A DNA stretch of 64,000 bases from positions 3,570,394-3,634,393 of the forward strand of contig CP036432.1 of the NCBI GenBank assembly GCA_007753675.1, given 5' to 3'. This DNA comes from Stieleria magnilauensis. GTDB taxonomy: Bacteria > Planctomycetota > Planctomycetia > Pirellulales > Pirellulaceae. Positions 53,194 to 62,745 of the stretch are shown piece by piece; the stretch's first letter is position 1; each line of letters begins with the position of its first letter. Made by a program: the position numbers and the translations under genes. The notes beneath the pieces were generated by a model that was not told the DNA's origin, did no database searches, and worked only from the letters and a program-made list of their open reading frames with translations.

Positions 53194-54980
53194 CGTCGGA
53201 GTTGAAAACAGGTGCTAGCGTAACGGCCGTCAACGGCAATATCGTTTCGATCGAAGTGCCCGATGGGCACATCGTCAAGAACGAAGTCGCCTATGTTTGT
53301 CTCGGCGACAAACGCTTAAAATCCGAAGTACTCAGAGTCTACGGAAACGAAGCGGATTTGCAGGTGTTCGAGGACACCGAAGGCGTGAAGGTTGGTGATG
53401 CCGTCGAGTTGACGCACCAATTGCTATCCGCATCGCTCGGGCCAGGTTTGCTGGGCTGCGTTTTTGACGGCTTGCAGAATCCGTTGGAAACACTTGCCAA
53501 TCGGCACGGATTCTTCCTACAACGTGGCCACTACGCCGACTCGCTCGACCGTTCACACAAATGGTCCTTTGTGCCGCTGCGCCGCACCGGTGAGCGACTT
53601 CGCGCTGGTGACAACTTAGGCACCGTTCAGGAACGCGGCGTCGCACACAAGATCATGGTACCCTTTAACTTGAGCGGTCAAGCGGAACTGACGTGGATTC
53701 AGGGAGGAAGCTTCACCATTGACGAACCCATTGCCCGCGTTCGTGACGCGCAGGGTGAGCGTCCGTTGACGATGCGCCAAGAGTGGCCGGTCCGCATTCC
53801 ATTGCCAGCAGACCTCTTGCAGCTGAAATTGGTCCAGCGAATGTACCCGTCCGAACCGCTGGTCACCACCATTCGGACCATTGACACTTTCTACCCCATC
53901 GCTCGTGGGGGAACGGCTTGCATTCCGGGTCCGTTCGGAGCGGGCAAAACCGTGTTGCAAACCTTGATTGCACGCTATTCCGCTGTTGACGTTGTGATCG
54001 TTGTCGCGTGCGGCGAACGGGCGGGTGAAGTCGTCGATACGATCAACGAGTTCTCACAGGCACAAGACCCACGAGGTGGCGGTTCGCTGATGGATCGAAC
54101 CGTCATTATTTGCAATACATCCTCGATGCCCGTTGCAGCGCGTGAAGCCTCGATCTACACCGGTATCACGCTTGGTGAATACTACCGACAAATGGGCCTC
54201 GACGTGCTGCTGTTGGCCGATTCCACATCGCGTTGGGCGCAGGCGATGCGAGAGACGTCTGGACGCTTGGAAGAAATCCCCGGCGAAGAAGCCTTCCCGG
54301 CCTATCTCGACTCAGCCATCAAAGGTGTCTACGAACGAGCGGGAGTAATCACCGCGCGAGACGGGTCGCTCGGTAGTCTCACAATGATCGGCACAGTCTC
54401 TCCCGCCGGTGGAAACTTTGAGGAACCTGTCACACAATCCACCCTTGGTACTGTGAAAACATTTCTGGGCCTTTCCTATGATCGAGCCTACAAGCGCTTC
54501 TATCCTGCGATCGACCCACTGTTGTCTTGGTCGAGGTACCGGGAACAGCTCCAGGAGCACTTGGACCGCGCGCTCGACGCTGACTGGACTGCCGGCACCG
54601 AGAGATTGCTCGAACTACTTCGCCAAGCCGACGCAATTTATCAGATGATGCAAGTGACGGGTGAAGAAGGCATTTCGCTCCAAGACTTTGTAACTCTACA
54701 AAAAGCAAATTTCCTCGACACCGTCTATCTTCAACAAGATGCCTTCGACCCTGTCGATGTGGCGACCCCGATGGATCGGCAACAGACGATGCTAGGCCTG
54801 GTGAAGGACGTTACGCAACGAGAGTTTTTGTTCAGCGACAAGGACGAAGCTCGCGATTTCTTCGTGCGAATCACGAACGCTTTTCTCAACTTGAACTACT
54901 CGGCGACCGGATCATCCGACTACGAGAAGTTCTTGTCTAGCATTCAGTCAATGCTGTCGGATCGCGCAAGCGACGCATGA
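53190..54980 (+). CDS. atpA: V-type ATP synthase catalytic subunit A
   Basis: A 596-residue catalytic subunit with Walker A GPFGAGKTVLQ (about residues 247-257), the bulge domain before it (FNLSGQAELTWIQGG), VVACGERAGEVVD, the Walker B region DVLLLADSTSRWAQAMRE, and the C-terminal lever domain (SWSRYREQLQEHL). Normal length. It is the last gene of the operon rather than preceding B. No C, F or G/H subunit genes are visible in the window. Confidence 0.95.
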   Translation: MTSELKTGASVTAVNGNIVSIEVPDGHIVKNEVAYVCLGDKRLKSEVLRVYGNEADLQVFEDTEGVKVGDAVELTHQLLSASLGPGLLGCVFDGLQNPLETLANRHGFFLQRGHYADSLDRSHKWSFVPLRRTGERLRAGDNLGTVQERGVAHKIMVPFNLSGQAELTWIQGGSFTIDEPIARVRDAQGERPLTMRQEWPVRIPLPADLLQLKLVQRMYPSEPLVTTIRTIDTFYPIARGGTACIPGPFGAGKTVLQTLIARYSAVDVVIVVACGERAGEVVDTINEFSQAQDPRGGGSLMDRTVIICNTSSMPVAAREASIYTGITLGEYYRQMGLDVLLLADSTSRWAQAMRETSGRLEEIPGEEAFPAYLDSAIKGVYERAGVITARDGSLGSLTMIGTVSPAGGNFEEPVTQSTLGTVKTFLGLSYDRAYKRFYPAIDPLLSWSRYREQLQEHLDRALDADWTAGTERLLELLRQADAIYQMMQVTGEEGISLQDFVTLQKANFLDTVYLQQDAFDPVDVATPMDRQQTMLGLVKDVTQREFLFSDKDEARDFFVRITNAFLNLNYSATGSSDYEKFLSSIQSMLSDRASDA

Positions 54981-55022
54981 CAGACAGTTACGCTCGTTTG
55001 CTTGTGGGTTGCGCTTTATGAA

Positions 55023-55042
55023 CGTAAATGAGGTCATTTACG
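55023..55042. terminator. Perfect palindrome between convergent atpA and anti-sigma-like genes
   Basis: CGTAAATGA-GG-TCATTTACG, a 9-bp stem with 2-nt spacer, 43 bp after the atpA stop and overlapping the stop of the leftward gene. It could terminate both convergent transcripts, though no T-run follows. Confidence 0.4.
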
Positions 55043-55850
55043 AAAGTGCTGCGACGAGCTTTGCCAGTTCATTGGTATTCCTTACGCCAACCACGGTCAT
55101 CACGCGGGAGCCTACCTGCCATGAGGCGGCGAGTTGACTCTCAACCTGAGTGATCCGACACCTTGTGCCCTCGCATTCAATATGAATGCTCGGCTTGCCA
55201 GCAAACCACTCGTCCATCTGCGATTTGTGCTCGAACACCGCAAGATGCGAGCCATCCTCGCGATGCCAAACGGCTTGGACGCATTTGCAGCAGGGCATGG
55301 CCAGGACCACCAGCTTGTCACAAGTGAATTCAGCGGGTGGCGGTTCAACGTTACGTGGCCGATAGCCGACCAATTGCACCGCTTCGTCTGGCGAAACGAC
55401 CCGACCGGAATACTGCTCAGCTAAGTGTTCCTGGGCAATCTCGGGGCTTGTTCCAAGAAGGTCCACGTACGATTGAAGCGGCTCATGATGCCTTTCCGGA
55501 GTGAGCACCACCCAAGACAGTCCAAACGCAATCAGTACCAGTACCGCAGTTGCAAGGATGCCCCATCGAAATCGGTGCTTCAGGTCAGGGTGACCGTTCG
55601 ACAGCGTGGGGTGGGTAGGATTCTCAGACGCTCCGTCCAGCTCCGCCGTAATTCGTTTCCTCAGCATCTCGCGCGGAATCTCGGGTGCCGACAACTTTCG
55701 GATGGCCTCCGAAAGCTCCGCAAAGAACGCGAGGTACTGCAAGCAATCCGCACAGTCTTTGATGTGACTTTCGACCTCGATTCGCTGATCAGCGGGAAGT
55801 TCTCCATCGAAGTAGTGGGACAACAGATTGTTCGTTTGTTGGCAATCCAT
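55038..55850 (-). CDS. Anti-sigma-factor-like zf-HC2 membrane protein with Cys-rich C-terminal domain (copy 2)
   Basis: The protein has 270 residues from ATG 55850 (MDCQQTNNLL). Zinc site Cys3, His29, Cys33, Cys36; one transmembrane helix near residues 95-115; C-terminal domain with GYRPRNVEPPPAEF, MPCCKCVQAVW and IECEGTRCRI. It parallels the 39134-40000 protein throughout: same domain order, same CCxC motif, same final strand (AASWQVGSRVM / AATWQAGTRSV). No sigma-factor gene is beside it. It is divergent from the small Cys-rich exported protein. Confidence 0.82.
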   Translation of the reverse strand: MDCQQTNNLLSHYFDGELPADQRIEVESHIKDCADCLQYLAFFAELSEAIRKLSAPEIPREMLRKRITAELDGASENPTHPTLSNGHPDLKHRFRWGILATAVLVLIAFGLSWVVLTPERHHEPLQSYVDLLGTSPEIAQEHLAEQYSGRVVSPDEAVQLVGYRPRNVEPPPAEFTCDKLVVLAMPCCKCVQAVWHREDGSHLAVFEHKSQMDEWFAGKPSIHIECEGTRCRITQVESQLAASWQVGSRVMTVVGVRNTNELAKLVAALS

Positions 55851-56098
55851 GTGACTGCTCCGCGAAGGATTCGATTGAAGAGTCCAATTGCTTGGTTTAT
55901 CTGTTTGGATGGTTTTTGCGGTTGAAACCTTCACACGAACGACGAGTTTTGAGCGAAACGAATGATCCGAGAATTCGTCGGAATTCCGTGAAGAACTCCG
56001 CCTGTGGGAGCATCCAAATTTGCGAAAGACGGATGACGGCGGAAACGTTCCGCCGAGACGTCTTGGTTCCCAATCCCTGACGACTAGAGGTGGAAGTC

Positions 56099-56326
56099 AT
56101 GTTTTTGAAATCAGTAGCAGCCGGTGTTTTGGCTCTTGGACTTTTTGGTACCGCCGCGTTGAGTGTGCCTGCATCCGATTCGGCACCCGGTGCCATGGTG
56201 CAAGCCAATTCGATCGAACCGATCGAGTTGGTTGGAAACACGTGCTGTGCAAAGCGTGCGTACTGCTGCACGGTCAAGCGTAGTTGCTGCGGTAGTTCGG
56301 CAATGGCCCAAAGCGACGATCAGTAG
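56099..56326 (+). CDS. Small Cys-rich exported protein (75 residues)
   Basis: Start ATG 56099 follows AGAGGTGGA; a GTG three codons earlier is part of the RBS. A Sec signal peptide (MFLKSVAAGVLALGLFGTAALS) is followed by ~50 residues with three Cys-Cys pairs: NTCCAKRAYCCTVKRSCCG. Such spacing could bind metal or form disulphides. No named family. Its position beside an anti-sigma-like protein with its own CCxC motif suggests a shared metal or redox theme. Confidence 0.75.
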   Translation: MFLKSVAAGVLALGLFGTAALSVPASDSAPGAMVQANSIEPIELVGNTCCAKRAYCCTVKRSCCGSSAMAQSDDQ

Positions 56327-56471
56327 CAGCGATGAACTTTGTCAAATCGCCAGAAGAAACCTGGACGCTTCTGGCGAATTTCCGCTTCCGATAACACCTT
56401 GACTCTCGCGGTTTTCTATCGTCACTGAGTTACCCGCAAATTCAGCTTCCCTCGATGCCCCGGAGGTTCGC

Positions 56472-56873
56472 ATGAACGTTGTTTCTACAAAGCAGCGATG
56501 CTCATCCCCAACGGGTCGCTCGGTGGAACAAGTTGATCGAACGGTCGGCGTGGAAAAATGCGACGACACGGATGCAGGACTGCCATTCGACGACGCTGAA
56601 GAGCGATCGCCGACCAGGCTAACAGTGCTTCCGGTCATTCAACCCTGCGGATGTCGTGTTGTCGCGGGCGTGCAGAGCCGATGGGCGAGAAGCGGGTACG
56701 CCGCGCTGCGAGACATTTCTTGCCGATGTGATGATGGTGTTTTGGTCATCGACGGCAGCGTGCCAAGCTTCTTTGTCAAGCAGATGGCGCAAGAGCTAGC
56801 ACGGACGGTCGACGGAGTTCAGCGAGTACAGAATCGACTGATCGTGAAAGACGTTGGAAGTGAAAAACAGTAG
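56472..56873 (+). CDS. BON-domain protein
   Basis: A 133-residue protein starting after CCGGAGG. The N-terminal half is hydrophilic without motifs. The C-terminal ~60 residues form a BON domain: SGYAALRDISCRCDDGVLVIDGSVPS, ending VDGVQRVQNRLIV (helix, strand with V-V-x-L-x-G-x-V pattern, helix, strand). BON domains bind phospholipid or other ligands and are common in osmotic-stress proteins. There is no signal peptide, so it is probably cytoplasmic. It opens the glycogen/stress block. Confidence 0.82.
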   Translation: MNVVSTKQRCSSPTGRSVEQVDRTVGVEKCDDTDAGLPFDDAEERSPTRLTVLPVIQPCGCRVVAGVQSRWARSGYAALRDISCRCDDGVLVIDGSVPSFFVKQMAQELARTVDGVQRVQNRLIVKDVGSEKQ

Positions 56874-56900
56874 TCTACGGAATGACGGACGACAAAGCCG

Positions 56901-58637
56901 ATGATCAGTAACGAAACGAATCCGCCAGTGCCAACCGTCGCCTATTTCTCAATGGAGGTTGCACTCGATCCGGAAATGCCGACCTATAGTGGCGGATTGG
57001 GGGTTCTTGCTGGGGACACGTTGCGGGCGGCAGCCGATATGAGCGTGCCAATGATTGCGGTTACGTTGCTGCATCGACAGGGCTACTTGTCGCAAACACT
57101 TGACGCCGAAGGCTGGCAGCACGAACAACCGGTTGATTGGAATATCGAAGAGCATTGTCGGGAACTGCCCCAGCGGGCAGAGGTAGAAATCGAGGGACGA
57201 ACGGTCCACGTCCGAGCTTGGCAGTATGACGTGGTCGGGTGCGAAGGGAACCGTCTTCCGGTTTTGCTTTTGGACACCGACTTAGATGAAAACGCTGACA
57301 CTGATCGAGCATTGACGCAGCAACTCTACGGCGGCGATAGTCGACATCGCTTGAGCCAGGAAGTCGTGCTGGGAATTGGTGGAGTTCGTATTCTGCGATC
57401 GCTTCGCGTTGACTCGCTCATTCAATTCCATATGAATGAGGGCCATGCCGGACTTCTCGGGCTCGAGTTACTTGATGAGCGAGCGAAGTCTCTGGGTCGC
57501 GAGATGTTCAATTCCGAAGATGTGCAGGCCGTTCGGAAGCAGTGTGTCTTCACAACACACACACCCGTGCCCGCCGGTCATGATCGTTTTGGTTTCGATC
57601 TCGTCGAACAAGTGCTGGGCCGATCCGATCTATTCGACATGCACGAAGTGTTCTGCTGTGCGGGCGAGCTGAACATGACGTACTTGGCCTTGAACCTGAG
57701 TCACTACGTCAACGGAGTGGCAAAGAAGCACGGGGAAGTGTCGCGTCACATGCTAGTGCCCAAAGACACGAACCATCATTACGCCATCGACCACATCACC
57801 AACGGCGTTCACGTTGCGACGTGGGCGTCCCCCTCCTTCTCCGAATTGTTTGATCGTTTTCTCCCAGGATGGCGTGAGGACAATGCCAGTTTGCGCGGCG
57901 CGCTGGCGATACCGCCCAACGAAGTCTGGCAGGCTCACCGAGCCGCAAAGCTGCGGTTGATCGACGAGATCAACTCGACTGAAAACGTCTTGTTTGATCC
58001 GCTGACGTTTACGATTGGATTCGCAAGACGCGCGACGGCCTATAAGCGAGCGAACCTTTTGATCAGTGATCCAGGGCGACTCCAACGCATCGCTGAAAAG
58101 CATGGGCCAATCCAGATCGTCTTCGCTGGCAAGGCGCACCCGCACGATGTCGAGGGAAAGCGTCTGATTCAACAGATCGTGCGAGCCAAGAGTCACCTGC
58201 ACCCCGCAGTCAAACTCGTCTATTTGGAAAACTACGACTGGGAACTTGCTCGACTGATCGTTGCTGGCGTTGACGTCTGGCTGAACACTCCACAGCCGCC
58301 GCTGGAGGCATCGGGTACCAGCGGGATGAAAGCGGCGATCAACGGAGTGCCAAGCCTGAGCATTTTGGATGGATGGTGGATTGAAGGTTGTGTCGAAGGC
58401 ACCACTGGCTGGGCGTTCGGAAATGCCACGTCAACGAATCCTGCGGATGTCGACCGCTTCAAGGAGGACGCAGATGCCCTGTACGACAAATTGGAACAAG
58501 TGATCGTCCCCCTGTATTACACAAAGCCCGACCAATGGCTGCGAATCATGTCGCACGCAATTGCACTGAACGGGTCCTATTTCAACACTCAGCGGATGGT
58601 GCAGCAGTACGTGGTGAAGGCTTACTATGAAACCTAA
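56901..58637 (+). CDS. glgP: Alpha-glucan (glycogen/maltodextrin) phosphorylase, GT35
   Basis: A 578-residue protein of the short GlgP type. N-terminal VAYFSMEVALDPEMPTYSGGLGVLAGD is the classical start. Then come FHMNEGHAGLLGLEL (about residues 173-187), FTTHTPVPAGHD, NGVHVATWASP, and the catalytic region IVFAGKAHPHD. The PLP/phosphate region NTPQPPLEASGTSGMKAAINGV contains the expected lysine (about residue 476). It releases glucose-1-phosphate from alpha-1,4-glucans. With the CBM48 protein and GlgX-like enzyme downstream it gives a glycogen breakdown set. Confidence 0.93.
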   Translation: MISNETNPPVPTVAYFSMEVALDPEMPTYSGGLGVLAGDTLRAAADMSVPMIAVTLLHRQGYLSQTLDAEGWQHEQPVDWNIEEHCRELPQRAEVEIEGRTVHVRAWQYDVVGCEGNRLPVLLLDTDLDENADTDRALTQQLYGGDSRHRLSQEVVLGIGGVRILRSLRVDSLIQFHMNEGHAGLLGLELLDERAKSLGREMFNSEDVQAVRKQCVFTTHTPVPAGHDRFGFDLVEQVLGRSDLFDMHEVFCCAGELNMTYLALNLSHYVNGVAKKHGEVSRHMLVPKDTNHHYAIDHITNGVHVATWASPSFSELFDRFLPGWREDNASLRGALAIPPNEVWQAHRAAKLRLIDEINSTENVLFDPLTFTIGFARRATAYKRANLLISDPGRLQRIAEKHGPIQIVFAGKAHPHDVEGKRLIQQIVRAKSHLHPAVKLVYLENYDWELARLIVAGVDVWLNTPQPPLEASGTSGMKAAINGVPSLSILDGWWIEGCVEGTTGWAFGNATSTNPADVDRFKEDADALYDKLEQVIVPLYYTKPDQWLRIMSHAIALNGSYFNTQRMVQQYVVKAYYET

Positions 58638-58716
58638 ATGACGAATGAAGGAATTCGGAGGGATGTGCATCTAAAAGGCAATCAATCACCTTCACTTAGT
58701 ATTTCAGGAGTTACTG

Positions 58717-59013
58717 ATGTCGAAAGCCAAAAGAGACAGCAGCGAAACCGAGTTTACCTGCCACGCTCCCGATGCCAAAGCAGTATTCCTGGCGGGCACT
58801 TTCAATGATTGGAAAGCCGATGCAACGCCAATGGCTAAAGCCGACGCCGGAAAATGGACGGCGAAGCTGGACCTTCCGGCTGGCCGATACGAATTCAAAT
58901 TTGTGGTTGATGGCGATTGGGTCTGTGAAGCGAATTATCACGCCGAAGGCGAATGCCCGCAGTGTGTCCCAAACGACATGGGCACGATGAATCGCGTCTG
59001 CGAAGTGCAATAA
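58717..59013 (+). CDS. Stand-alone CBM48 (isoamylase/AMPK-type) glycogen-binding protein
   Basis: A 98-residue protein after a good AGGAG. It is essentially one early-set/CBM48 domain: EFTCHAPDAKAVFLAGTFNDW, KWTAKLDLPAGRYEFKFVVDGDWV, and PQCVPNDMGTMNRV. The aromatic and Lys residues of the glycogen-binding face (FNDWK, YEFKFVVDG) are present. It probably tethers a neighbour enzyme to glycogen. Confidence 0.9.
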   Translation: MSKAKRDSSETEFTCHAPDAKAVFLAGTFNDWKADATPMAKADAGKWTAKLDLPAGRYEFKFVVDGDWVCEANYHAEGECPQCVPNDMGTMNRVCEVQ

Positions 59014-59027
59014 TTTTGGAGCCAGTC

Positions 59028-59927
59028 ATGAGTCAAGAAACAACCGTCACTGAGGTTTTGCCGCGCGTAGAATCGTTTCAACGGATTTTCCACCCCACCG
59101 ATTTCTCGGGCGGGGCGGAGCCGGCGTTCATTCATGCTCTGAAGCTGGCCGTCAACGCCAACGCATTGCTTGAGATTCTTCATGTGGACCGACATCCTGA
59201 ATCGGTCGATTGGGAAGACTTCCCCCAAGTACGCCAAACTTTAGCGCAATGGGGATTGCTTCCGGATTGGGCATTGCCCGAAGACGTAGGGCGTCTGGGG
59301 ATCGGCGTTCACAAACATCTCGTGGGCGGCAACGCTCCCGTGGACGCAATCCTGGACCACATGGATCGGTACGAACCGGATCTGGTGGTGCTGGCGACGC
59401 ATCACCGTGATGGCCTTGATCGCTGGTTGCATCAAGACATCGCGAAACGCGTCGCCCGAATTTCGCACCGAGCTTGCCTGTTCGTTCCGCATGAAATTCC
59501 GGGCTTTGTGCGGCGGCAAGATGGCGAAGTCGCTTTGAAAAAAGTCATGATTCCGGTTGCCAAACAGCCTGACGCCCAGTCGGCAATATCCTGGGCTTGG
59601 GAGCTGACGCGAATTCTAAAGTGCGAATCCGTTGAAGCGACTTTGGTTCATGTGGGAAACGACAATGCTGTTTTTGACTCGTTGTCGTTTCCGAATTTGG
59701 AGGATTGGACGTGGGAGGTCGTGGTGGCGACCGGCGACCCCAGCGCCGAGATTCTCAAAATTGCTGAGCGACATAACACCGACTTGATCGTCATGACGAC
59801 AGGAGGGCGTCACGGCTTTCTTGACGTGCTTCGAGGAAGTACGTCCGAGCAAGTCACTCGCCATGCGGCTTGCCCGATTCTTTCCGTCCCCACTGGTCAA
59901 TCACCCTATTCCACATTGGAGTTCTAA
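59028..59927 (+). CDS. Universal stress protein with two Usp domains
   Basis: The protein has 299 residues from ATG 59028 behind TTTTGGAG; the frame is open earlier, within the CBM48 gene. The first Usp domain is about residues 18-155 (RIFHPTDFSGGAEPAF ... DLVVLATHHRDGLDRWL). The second is about residues 170-295 and has the ATP-binding loop TGGRHGFLDVLRGSTSEQV (G-x2-G-x9-G-S/T). It accumulates under starvation or stress in other bacteria; tandem two-domain forms are common. Confidence 0.9.
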   Translation: MSQETTVTEVLPRVESFQRIFHPTDFSGGAEPAFIHALKLAVNANALLEILHVDRHPESVDWEDFPQVRQTLAQWGLLPDWALPEDVGRLGIGVHKHLVGGNAPVDAILDHMDRYEPDLVVLATHHRDGLDRWLHQDIAKRVARISHRACLFVPHEIPGFVRRQDGEVALKKVMIPVAKQPDAQSAISWAWELTRILKCESVEATLVHVGNDNAVFDSLSFPNLEDWTWEVVVATGDPSAEILKIAERHNTDLIVMTTGGRHGFLDVLRGSTSEQVTRHAACPILSVPTGQSPYSTLEF

Positions 59928-59928
59928 A

Positions 59929-60549
59929 ATGTGTCGAAAATGCGAATCACACACTCCGTCACAACCGACGCGTGTGAAGACCTGGATGTTGGCGGTCTTG
60001 GTCTTTGGAGTTATTGCTGTCTTTGCAGTTTCGGCTGCGATATCTCAGGAAAACTCACAGAACGAACAATCGCACAATGAACACGTGGCCAGCGATGTCG
60101 ACGTTCGCTACTTCCAGAAAAAGCTAGAACTGGCAAAACACGATCTGCAAACCGCGTTGGCGGCCAATCGGCGAATTCCCAACGTGAACTCAAAGCTGTC
60201 GCTGCTGCGGCTAGAAAACCAAGTTGCCTACGCGACGAAGTTGGTTGAGCAGGCTGGGAAACGTACGGATCATGACCTGCACAAGAGTCATCTGCAATCG
60301 GTCAAGAATGACGTGATTCTCGCGGAGGAGCAACTTGCATGGGCGAAGAAGGCATCTGGTTATCTTCGTGAAGACCAGATAAAGCGAATGGAGCTGGCCG
60401 CCCAGCTCGCACGATTGGCTCTGGAGCGAGCCGAGCAGCCAGAAATCACCGCCGATCCGACGCGACACCTGCAGTGGCAGATCGACCGGTTGCGTTCGGA
60501 ACTGCTGAGCCTGCAGGTCGAGTTTGAACGCACGCGATCAGGGCACTAG
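59929..60549 (+). CDS. Membrane-anchored coiled-coil protein (206 residues)
   Basis: Start ATG 59929 follows TTGGAG and lies one base after the preceding stop. A short Cys-containing cytoplasmic N-terminus (MCRKCES) precedes one transmembrane helix (about residues 18-37) and ~165 residues of near-continuous charged helix (VRYFQKKLELAKHDLQTALAA, IDRLRSELLSLQVEFERT). No family is recognised. It probably acts as an envelope stalk or spacer in the stress/glycogen block. Confidence 0.65.
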   Translation: MCRKCESHTPSQPTRVKTWMLAVLVFGVIAVFAVSAAISQENSQNEQSHNEHVASDVDVRYFQKKLELAKHDLQTALAANRRIPNVNSKLSLLRLENQVAYATKLVEQAGKRTDHDLHKSHLQSVKNDVILAEEQLAWAKKASGYLREDQIKRMELAAQLARLALERAEQPEITADPTRHLQWQIDRLRSELLSLQVEFERTRSGH

Positions 60550-60563
60550 AACCGGGTAGCTCA

Positions 60564-62723
60564 ATGATTCAAGAGACGATTCAATCCCACTGTCGTCACT
60601 GCGGCACCGATGTGAGTTCAGTGACGCAGCATCGGCCAACGCTCGGGCCAAACTGGGAGCGGGCCGACGGCACGCCGCGACCGCTCGGCGTCACTTGGCT
60701 GGAACACGAACAGTCCTACAACTTCGCGCTCCACGCAGGAAATGCTCGCAGCGTCACGTTGCTGATGTACCTCAAAGATGAACTGCGAGTTCCGTGGCAC
60801 TCCGTGGCGCTTGATCCACTGAGAAACAAGTCGGGACCGATTTGGCATTGTCGAGTTCCCATCGCCGAAGCCGGTGACGCGGAGTACTACGCTTACCAAG
60901 TCGACGGTCCGGTTGAGGGTGCCGCTTTGCCGTGGCACGCTTTCGACCCTGAGAAAGTCTTGCTCGATCCGTATTCGCGAAGCATCTATTTTCCCGATTG
61001 CTTCAATCGCGAGGCAGCACGCTCGCCCGGCTCCAACGCGGGCCGCGCTCCGCTGGGGCGTTTGGACGTTTGCCGATGTCCGTTTGACTGGGGCGATGAA
61101 CAGCGAATCCGCCATGGTTCCGATTTGGTCATCTACGAAATGCACGTTCGTGGCTTCACGCGGCATCCCTCTTCAAATGTCGAGGCTAGCAATCGGGGAA
61201 CATTCGCTGGTGTCGTGGAGAAAATCCCGTACCTGAAGGAGCTCGGCGTTACCGCAGTTGAATTGATGCCCGTCTTCCAATTCGACCCGGAAGACAATAA
61301 CTACTGGGGCTACATGCCGTTGAATTTCTTCTCGCCCCACCACGCCTACTCTGCCCATCAGTCGTCTTGCGCCCAACACAGCCAGTTTCGCGAGATGGTT
61401 CGTGAGCTGCATGCCGCTGGCATCGAAGTCATTTTGGATGTCGTCTACAACCACACGTGCGAAGGCGATCAACAAGGACCGACCTATTGCTACCGAGGAA
61501 TCGACAACGACGTCTATTACGTTGCGTCCGATGATCCAGCTTCGCCCTACGCGAACTTCAGCGGAACCGGAAACACGCTCGACACCTCGCATCCAACAGT
61601 GCGTTCACTGATTGTCGATAGCTTGCGGTACTGGGCGAAAGAGATGCACGTTGACGGATTCCGGTTTGATCTCGCGTCGGTTTTCTCTCGCGATTCCGAG
61701 GGGAACGTCAATCTGCAACAACCCCCGCTGTTTGACCAAATCGCTAGTGATCCCGACTTAGCCAACGTCCGACTGATCGCCGAACCATGGGACGCCGCGG
61801 GACTCTACCAACTTGGTAGTTCGTTTCCGGGGCAGACTTGGATGCAGTGGAACGGCCGCTATCGCGATACGCTGCAACGCTTCGTTCGTGGCGACGTTGG
61901 AATGGTGCCGGACCTGATGACACGACTGTACGGAAGCAGCGACCTGTTTCCCGATCATCCATCGCAGTCATTCCGGCCTTTTCAAAGCATCAATTTCATT
62001 GCGTCCCATGATGGCTCCACAATCTACGATCTCATTTCGTACAACGAAAAGCATAATGAGGCCAATGGTGAAGACAATCGAGACGGCCCGACGGAGTTCC
62101 GTTGCAACAACGGCTGGGAAGGCGATACAGAAGCACCGCAAGAAGTGCTCGACCTACGCAAACGCCAAGTCAAGAACTTCTGCTGTCTGTTAATGCTTTC
62201 CGCCGGAACGCCGATGTTCCGTATGGGTGACGAATTCATGCAAACCCAGGGCGGCAACAACAATCCGTACAACCAAGACAACGAAATAAGTTGGCTCGAT
62301 TGGAGTCGACTCGAAGCAAACCAAGAAGTGTTTCGCTTCTTCAAGAACATGATCGCGTTTCGCAAGGCGCATCCAACGATTGGACGCTCAACATTCTGGC
62401 GTGACGACATTCGCTGGTTCGGTGCCGAATCGCCTGAAGTAGACATGTCATTCGAGTCTCAGATTCTGGCCTATCACCTGTTCGGCAGTTCAGCGAGCGA
62501 AGCTGATATCTACGTGATGATTAACGCATCGACTCGTCAACTCGTTTTTGGCATTCACGCCGACGGTCCAAACATCTGGATGCGGGCAATCGACACTTCG
62601 CTTTCCAGTCCGCTCGATATTGCTGGTCGGGAATCGCAAGTCGCGATCGAAAACAGCCGCTACCACGTAAACCCTCGTAGCGTCGCCGTGCTGACACGCA
62701 GCAGCGGTACATCCACCTCCTAA
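60564..62723 (+). CDS. glgX: Glycogen debranching enzyme, GlgX/isoamylase type (GH13)
   Basis: A 719-residue protein with an N-terminal CBM48 (NFALHAGNARSVTLLMYL) and a GH13 barrel. GH13 motifs are DVVYNHT, DGFRFDLAS (nucleophile Asp), LIAEPWD (acid/base Glu) and FIASHDG (transition-state Asp). QTQGGNNNPYNQDNEISWLDW is the typical GlgX/TreX loop. It hydrolyses alpha-1,6 branches of glycogen left by phosphorylase. The start lies 14 bp after the preceding gene. Confidence 0.93.
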   Translation: MIQETIQSHCRHCGTDVSSVTQHRPTLGPNWERADGTPRPLGVTWLEHEQSYNFALHAGNARSVTLLMYLKDELRVPWHSVALDPLRNKSGPIWHCRVPIAEAGDAEYYAYQVDGPVEGAALPWHAFDPEKVLLDPYSRSIYFPDCFNREAARSPGSNAGRAPLGRLDVCRCPFDWGDEQRIRHGSDLVIYEMHVRGFTRHPSSNVEASNRGTFAGVVEKIPYLKELGVTAVELMPVFQFDPEDNNYWGYMPLNFFSPHHAYSAHQSSCAQHSQFREMVRELHAAGIEVILDVVYNHTCEGDQQGPTYCYRGIDNDVYYVASDDPASPYANFSGTGNTLDTSHPTVRSLIVDSLRYWAKEMHVDGFRFDLASVFSRDSEGNVNLQQPPLFDQIASDPDLANVRLIAEPWDAAGLYQLGSSFPGQTWMQWNGRYRDTLQRFVRGDVGMVPDLMTRLYGSSDLFPDHPSQSFRPFQSINFIASHDGSTIYDLISYNEKHNEANGEDNRDGPTEFRCNNGWEGDTEAPQEVLDLRKRQVKNFCCLLMLSAGTPMFRMGDEFMQTQGGNNNPYNQDNEISWLDWSRLEANQEVFRFFKNMIAFRKAHPTIGRSTFWRDDIRWFGAESPEVDMSFESQILAYHLFGSSASEADIYVMINASTRQLVFGIHADGPNIWMRAIDTSLSSPLDIAGRESQVAIENSRYHVNPRSVAVLTRSSGTSTS

Positions 62724-62745
62724 GTTTTCTCCGAAGGAATGACTT

